From Acidobacteriota bacterium (lineage in GTDB: Bacteria; Acidobacteriota; Terriglobia; Terriglobales; Acidobacteriaceae): a DNA stretch of 8,963 nt. The notes below the pieces were generated by a model. The model was given only the letters and a program-made list of their open reading frames with translations. It did no database searches and was not told where the DNA came from. The position numbers were made by a program, and so were the translations under genes. Positions 5,479 to 8,963 of this stretch are shown here, piece after piece (the stretch's first letter is position 1; each line of letters starts with the position of its first letter). The stretch is from the NCBI GenBank assembly GCA_021781255.1, contig JAJXXG010000904.1:1-8963 (forward strand). The letters are read 5' to 3'.

Positions 5479-5820
5479 TCAAGCTGACGTGTCCTCAATG
5501 CTCACCACGTGGATCACCATCGCTCGCAGGTGGAGCTGGCCCGTAACCTTGACCACGTCGCCTAAAAAAACTCTGGCGAGGTTCGGGTCGTCCAGCTTGT
5601 ACAGTGTACCCGCCGAGTCGTGCAGAACATAGTCATCGTCGATCTTGATGATGATCCCTGTGAACGTCGCGGATTTGGCCTGCAAGTGCTGGTGTTGCGG
5701 CTGTTCCTGATCGTGTGACTTGACGCTACTGGTACTGCTTGGGCCTGCCCATGCAAGCGCGCACGCCAATGTCAGCGCACTGATGGCTGAGCCCATTACA
5801 AGATCGCGCTTTGCGTACAT
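5479..5820 (-). CDS. Small exported DUF5818-like protein
   Basis: A 113-aa secreted protein of unknown function. The ATG at 5820 is chosen because GGAGG lies eight bases upstream; the frame is open further upstream to an ATG at 5901, but that extension has no such site. Residues 1-26 are a signal peptide (KRDLVMGSAISALTLACALAWAG). A polar, His/Gln-rich linker (DQEQPQHQHLQ) follows. The C-terminal domain (about 50-110) reads as a small all-beta unit: FTGIIIKIDDDYVLHDSAGTLYKLDD, then ARVFLGDVVKVTGQLH and IHVVSIED. This pattern of add-back, display and 'V-V-G' strands resembles DUF5818, a family I associate with Acidobacteriota, and has an OB-fold look. It follows obg by 177 bases but obg has its own terminator, so it is probably transcribed separately. 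No catalytic motif is visible. Confidence 0.75.
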   Translation of the reverse strand: MYAKRDLVMGSAISALTLACALAWAGPSSTSSVKSHDQEQPQHQHLQAKSATFTGIIIKIDDDYVLHDSAGTLYKLDDPNLARVFLGDVVKVTGQLHLRAMVIHVVSIEDTSA

Positions 5821-5978
5821 TACGAGTACCTCCGGGGGTCGCATTCTCGTCCAAGGAGGGTGAGGCAATTGGAAGACCAAACCAAAAACGATTGAAAACA
5901 AAAGGAATCCGCACGCAGCCTCACCGCCAAGCGGTAAAGACTGCTCACGTTAAGGATGGGAAATTGCCTGAGGCAGGT
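5821..5978. other. Upstream region of the DUF5818-like gene
   Basis: This stretch holds the leader and presumably the promoter of the small exported protein. I could not find a convincing -35/-10 pair on the minus strand. A perfect 5-bp hairpin ACCGC-CAA-GCGGT sits at 5923-5935. The minus strand downstream of it is T-rich (5874-5903). The Shine-Dalgarno GGAGG is at 5829-5833. Confidence 0.4.
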
Positions 5979-6011
5979 AAAAAATACTCGCGCCGCGTCA
6001 GAGCGTCGCGA
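5979..6011 (-). terminator. Intrinsic terminator of obg
   Basis: On the minus strand TCGCGACGC (6003-6011) pairs with GCGGCGCGA (5988-5996), eight pairs with a single A-G mismatch, across a six-base loop TCTGAC. Three bases later there is a run of six T (5979-5984). The loop contains the obg stop codon TGA, so the last codons of obg form the 5' arm of the terminator. Confidence 0.7.
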
Positions 6012-7032
6012 CAGCAGGCTGCAGGCGCCGGGCCAGCGCCCACTTCAGCTCGTCCAGCCCCGCGCCCGTCACCGCCGAGATGGCGTGGAACTCGAGCTTC
6101 CTGCGCTTGGCATGCGCAGCCAGCTTCTTCAGCTTCTCAGGGTTCGCGGCGTCTATCTTGGTGGCCACTACGATCATCGGCTTTTCGCCCAGAGGTTGCT
6201 CGCCGGCGCGATTGCCAAAGCTGGCCAGCTCATTGTTGATCACCTTGAAGTCCGCTACCGGATCGGGACGCCCTGGAGCGTCTGACACGTCAACCAGGTG
6301 CACCAGCACGCGCGTGCGCTCAATGTGCTTGAGAAACTGCACCCCCAGCCCCGAGCCAAGGTGCGCGCCCTCGATGAGCCCCGGCACGTCGGCCACAACA
6401 AACGATTGCTGCTCCGGCTCCTCGCCCACCGTCACCACGCCCAGGTTCGGCTCGAGCGTAGTAAATGGATAATCGGCAATCTTGGGCCGCGCCGCGGAAA
6501 TGCGCGAGATGAGCGTGGACTTGCCCGCGTTGGGATAGCCGACCAAACCCACATCGGCCAGCAGCTTCAACTCCAATCGATAGCTGCGCTCCTCGCCCGC
6601 CCGTCCCAGCTCATGTTCGCGCGGAGCCTGATGAGTGCTGGTAGCGAAGTGCTGGTTGCCGCGTCCGCCGCGCCCGCCCCTGGCAATGACAATCTGCTCG
6701 TCAGGCTCGCGGAAGTCGTGCACCAGCTCACCCGTCTCCTGGTCGTAGAGCGCTGTGCCCACCGGAACCTGCAGCGTGATGGAGCGTCCATCCTGCCCGG
6801 TGCAGTTGGAGCCCATGCCGTGCTCGCCGCGCTGCGCCTTGTGCTCGGGGTTGTAGCGGAAGTGAATGAGCGTATTGTGGCGCTGGCTCGACTTCATGAT
6901 GACGTCGCCGCCGCGTCCGCCGTCGCCGCCAGAGGGCCCCCCGCGCGGCACAAACTTCTCGCGCCGGAAGGCCATGCAGCCGTTGCCGCCGTCGCCGGCC
7001 TTCACACGGATTTTGGCTTCATCAATCAACAT
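5998..7032 (-). CDS. obg: Ribosome-assembly GTPase Obg/CgtA
   Basis: A 344-aa GTPase that acts in 50S ribosomal-subunit maturation and links growth to GTP/(p)ppGpp. The glycine-rich Obg fold covers residues 1-158 ([57 protein letters not shown]). The G domain has G1 GYPNAGKST (165-173), G2 YPFTT (188-192), G3 DVPGLIEGA (215-223), G4 TKID (291-294) and G5 ISAVTG (318-323). The protein stops soon after the G domain, so the optional C-terminal OCT domain is absent, as in many relatives. The ATG at 7032 is chosen because it gives the universal family N-terminus; the frame extends to an ATG at 7089, but the added residues do not look like Obg. No strong Shine-Dalgarno precedes 7032. The usual partners rplU-rpmA are not adjacent in this window. 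Confidence 0.97.
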   Translation of the reverse strand: MLIDEAKIRVKAGDGGNGCMAFRREKFVPRGGPSGGDGGRGGDVIMKSSQRHNTLIHFRYNPEHKAQRGEHGMGSNCTGQDGRSITLQVPVGTALYDQETGELVHDFREPDEQIVIARGGRGGRGNQHFATSTHQAPREHELGRAGEERSYRLELKLLADVGLVGYPNAGKSTLISRISAARPKIADYPFTTLEPNLGVVTVGEEPEQQSFVVADVPGLIEGAHLGSGLGVQFLKHIERTRVLVHLVDVSDAPGRPDPVADFKVINNELASFGNRAGEQPLGEKPMIVVATKIDAANPEKLKKLAAHAKRRKLEFHAISAVTGAGLDELKWALARRLQPAVATL

Positions 7033-7422
7033 GGAAAACAGGAGTCTGAAATCAGAAATCCGCGTCCTTACGGACGGGCACCGCAGCATGACACCGTCTC
7101 TTCAGTGTATCGAACCTTTCCGCATGGATTCTCCAGCTCCCAATCAATCCGCCGCCGGCGTCCGGTCCCGCTCGCACTGGCCCGCAAAGGCCGTTCAGCG
7201 CCTCACGGCCTCAGCCGGCCCACGAAAAGCACGCCTTTGTGACAAGACTACTTTTCAACTGCGTCTTTGAGGCATAGAATCGCTTCAAAACTTCTTTCAG
7301 GCGTGCGCAGGATAGCGAAAATCCAGATTCGCCAGCCCTGCCCCTGACCGGACTCGCCACCAGAGCGAGCCGGCGCCTTGATTTCTCTTTTTCTCCCAGG
7401 ATCTGCCGCGGCAGAGTTGGCA
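7033..7422. other. Divergent intergenic region between obg and the Oar-like receptor
   Basis: No gene is supported here. It must carry the promoters of obg (minus) and the receptor (plus). In the obg leader a hairpin CGTCC-GTAA-GGACG (7063-7076, GNRA-type loop as read on the minus strand) lies about 30 bases before the ATG. I found no clear minus-strand promoter. The interval contains open frames on both strands, but they lack family features and Shine-Dalgarno sites. Confidence 0.6.
7252..7280 (+). promoter_or_regulatory. Candidate promoter for the Oar-like receptor gene
   Basis: TTTTCA (7252-7257) and TAGAAT (7275-7280) are separated by 17 bases on the plus strand, matching the -35 and -10 consensus at four and five positions. 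The predicted start near 7287 would leave a leader of about 135 bases before the ATG at 7423. Confidence 0.35.
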
Positions 7423-8963
7423 ATGGCAGAGGCAAGGCGGAGCTGGATCAAATGGATCGTGCTTGTGGCGCTGAGTTTGGGCGTCTGCGTAGATGTTTGC
7501 GCCCAGCCGGGCAATTCTCTTCACGCCATTCCAATCCAATCCCCTCAAACCGGATCTCTTTCAGGACGTCTCACCGATCTGCATTCGGCTCCTCTGGCAG
7601 GCGTTCAAGTGGTTCTGCGCAACCAGGCTACGGGGGCTGAAGTGCACGCAACCACTGCGAAGAATGGCGCCTTCAGGTTTGCCTCACTCGACGCGGGCGA
7701 GTACACGCTGGAAGCGGACGCGCCGCAGCTCGGCTCCGGCCGCATCGAGGGGATTCTCATCACCGGCGGCAAAGAAGCGCGCGTGGAGGCTGCCATGCGG
7801 TTCGCGCTGCCCCATCTCGCGCCCATTCCTGCTGCCGCCGAACGCGTCGATCCGGTCATGCCTGCCGTGGCAACCACGGTAACCGCAACGCAACTGCAGG
7901 CGCTGCCCGCAAGCGGCCGCCGCTGGCAGGAATTCCTGCTCGACACGCCAGCCGCCAGCGCCCCAGAGGACTCATCACGGGCATCATTCCGCTCTTCCCA
8001 GGCGCCCGCGGAGATTACGATCGACGGCGCCAGCACGCGCCTGGCCTTCGGTGTCGCCGCCGGCGCCCGAGGGCGGGCGTCCGATCCAGCGGGAGACGGC
8101 GCGGACCAACAGAGTGCAACGACGAACGCCTGGACCGGAGGGCGCGGTTTGGGGGTGAGCGAGGCCGCCATTCATGAGGTAACAACCGTGGCGGGCAACG
8201 TGGAGGCCAAGGGATTGCGTTCCGCCGGTGGGCGCACCAGCATCCACACCGAGAGCGGCGCCAACGCGCTTCACGGCCAGGGCTTCCTCTTCGACCGCCA
8301 GAACACATGGGGCGCGCAGAACCCCTTCTCACAAAGGGTGCAGTTCACCGGGCTCTCAACTGCGCCTGAGTCGAACTATTCTTCTCAGGCTTATACTCCC
8401 CCGGATCACGAAATCGTCTGGGGCTTCGGAGCGGGCAGCCGCATTCGCCGCAACAAGCTCTTCTGGTTTGCCGCCCTCGACGGCTATCACCGCAACGATC
8501 CGGGCCTGGCGACGGTCAAGCATCCCGACCAGTTCTTCGCTCAGCCCTCGAACGCCCAGATGCAGTTATTGAGCGCGCAGCTTGGATTGAGCAGCTTGAA
8601 TCCCGTGGCCGAAGGTCTGGCGGCCTACTCCGGCATGCTGAATACCTTGAACGGTCTCCTTGGTCCCGCGCCCCGCGCAGCCGTGCAATGGGTGGGATTT
8701 GGCCGCATCGACTGGCAGGCGGCCGAGCGCCATCACTTCACGCTTGAAGGCATCGGCGCCGACTGGAACGCTCCCGGCGGAGGCCTCACGCGCGTCGAGG
8801 AAACCTATGGGAACCACAGCTTCGGCTCAAACCATGCCGGCCAGCAATGGGTTCTCGCGCGATGGGAAGCGTATCTGACGCCCAATTTGCTGGCCGTCAC
8901 GCAGGGTTCCGCCGGGCGCGCCAACCTGACCGCGCGGCCCGACACCCCCTCGGCCCTCGAATC
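7423..8963 (+). CDS. Oar-like TonB-dependent outer-membrane receptor (3' end outside window)
   Basis: The frame is open from the ATG at 7423 to the right edge (513 codons), so only the N-terminal half is seen. Residues 1-27 are a signal peptide (WIKWIVLVALSLGVCVDVCAQ). A carboxypeptidase-regulatory-like domain spans about 45-125 (GSLSGRLTDLHSAPLAGVQVVL, then GAFRFASLDAGEYTLEA). The plug region has the acidobacterial LQALPASGRRWQEFLL (158-173), EITIDGAS (197-204) and EVTTVAGNVEAKGLRSAGGRTSIHTESGANALHGQGFLFDR (252-292). Barrel sequence follows, starting with the family-like KLFWFAALDGYHRNDPG. Such proteins are expanded in Acidobacteriota and are thought to take up large substrates or act in surface biology; the ligand cannot be read from the sequence. 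The Shine-Dalgarno is weak, and the start is chosen from the signal peptide. A Gly/Ala/Asp-rich stretch at about 207-245 interrupts the plug. Confidence 0.9.
   Translation, partial: MAEARRSWIKWIVLVALSLGVCVDVCAQPGNSLHAIPIQSPQTGSLSGRLTDLHSAPLAGVQVVLRNQATGAEVHATTAKNGAFRFASLDAGEYTLEADAPQLGSGRIEGILITGGKEARVEAAMRFALPHLAPIPAAAERVDPVMPAVATTVTATQLQALPASGRRWQEFLLDTPAASAPEDSSRASFRSSQAPAEITIDGASTRLAFGVAAGARGRASDPAGDGADQQSATTNAWTGGRGLGVSEAAIHEVTTVAGNVEAKGLRSAGGRTSIHTESGANALHGQGFLFDRQNTWGAQNPFSQRVQFTGLSTAPESNYSSQAYTPPDHEIVWGFGAGSRIRRNKLFWFAALDGYHRNDPGLATVKHPDQFFAQPSNAQMQLLSAQLGLSSLNPVAEGLAAYSGMLNTLNGLLGPAPRAAVQWVGFGRIDWQAAERHHFTLEGIGADWNAPGGGLTRVEETYGNHSFGSNHAGQQWVLARWEAYLTPNLLAVTQGSAGRANLTARPDTPSALE

Noticed and set aside
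5821..5901. N-terminal extension of the DUF5818-like protein to the ATG at 5901
   Set aside because: The added 27 residues precede a proper signal peptide, and the GGAGG site is correctly placed only for the ATG at 5820.
7033..7089. N-terminal extension of Obg to the ATG at 7089
   Set aside because: The Obg fold starts at the ATG at 7032 in the universal way; the upstream residues do not resemble the family.
6298..7242. 314-codon plus-strand open frame opposite obg
   Set aside because: It lies almost wholly antisense to Obg, whose motifs are unmistakable; the translation is low-complexity and lacks domains.
7605..8171. 188-codon minus-strand open frame inside the Oar-like gene
   Set aside because: Antisense to the signal-peptide, regulatory-like and plug regions of a coherent receptor frame; no independent support.
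1..8963. CRISPR array, insertion sequence, tRNA or rRNA
   Set aside because: No spaced direct repeats, transposase motifs with terminal repeats, or cloverleaf/rRNA signatures were seen on either strand.

Overview
The window looks like chromosomal DNA of an Acidobacteriota member (Terriglobia/Acidobacteriaceae type). The evidence is GC-rich coding sequence, an Oar-like TonB-dependent receptor with an N-terminal carboxypeptidase-regulatory-like domain, and a small secreted protein that resembles the DUF5818 family common in that phylum. The assignment rests on remembered family features, not on a search.

Left part (1-5200, all minus strand) is a vitamin B12 locus. In transcription order it holds: a strong sigma70-type promoter, a cobalamin riboswitch, a structured leader with a possible 38-codon ORF, cobU (cobinamide kinase/guanylyltransferase), cbiA/cobB (cobyrinate a,c-diamide synthase), btuF (B12-binding lipoprotein), then a second promoter and second cobalamin riboswitch, and btuB (TonB-dependent B12 receptor, cut by the left window edge). 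The cobU-cbiA-btuF cistrons are joined by ATGA stop/start overlaps, so they are very likely one translationally coupled operon. btuB has its own riboswitch and probably its own promoter. Together they cover corrin amidation, nucleotide-loop activation and salvage, and uptake through both membranes. The inner-membrane permease and ATPase (BtuCD) are not in the window.

Middle part (5200-7090) has about 280 bases of non-coding DNA with several hairpins and an orphan plus-strand terminator-like element. It is followed, on the minus strand, by a small exported DUF5818-like protein and the ribosome-assembly GTPase Obg. Obg ends in a convincing intrinsic terminator whose loop contains the stop codon.

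Right part (7090-8963) is a divergent intergenic region of about 390 bases with one candidate plus-strand promoter, then the first 513 codons of an Oar-like TonB-dependent outer-membrane protein running off the right edge.

No mobile element, CRISPR array, tRNA or rRNA was seen. The most interesting material is regulatory: two separately promoted cobalamin riboswitches in one B12 locus, a possible switching hairpin and leader ORF before cobU, and an inverted repeat sitting on the btuB promoter. I did not find a clear new multi-gene system.
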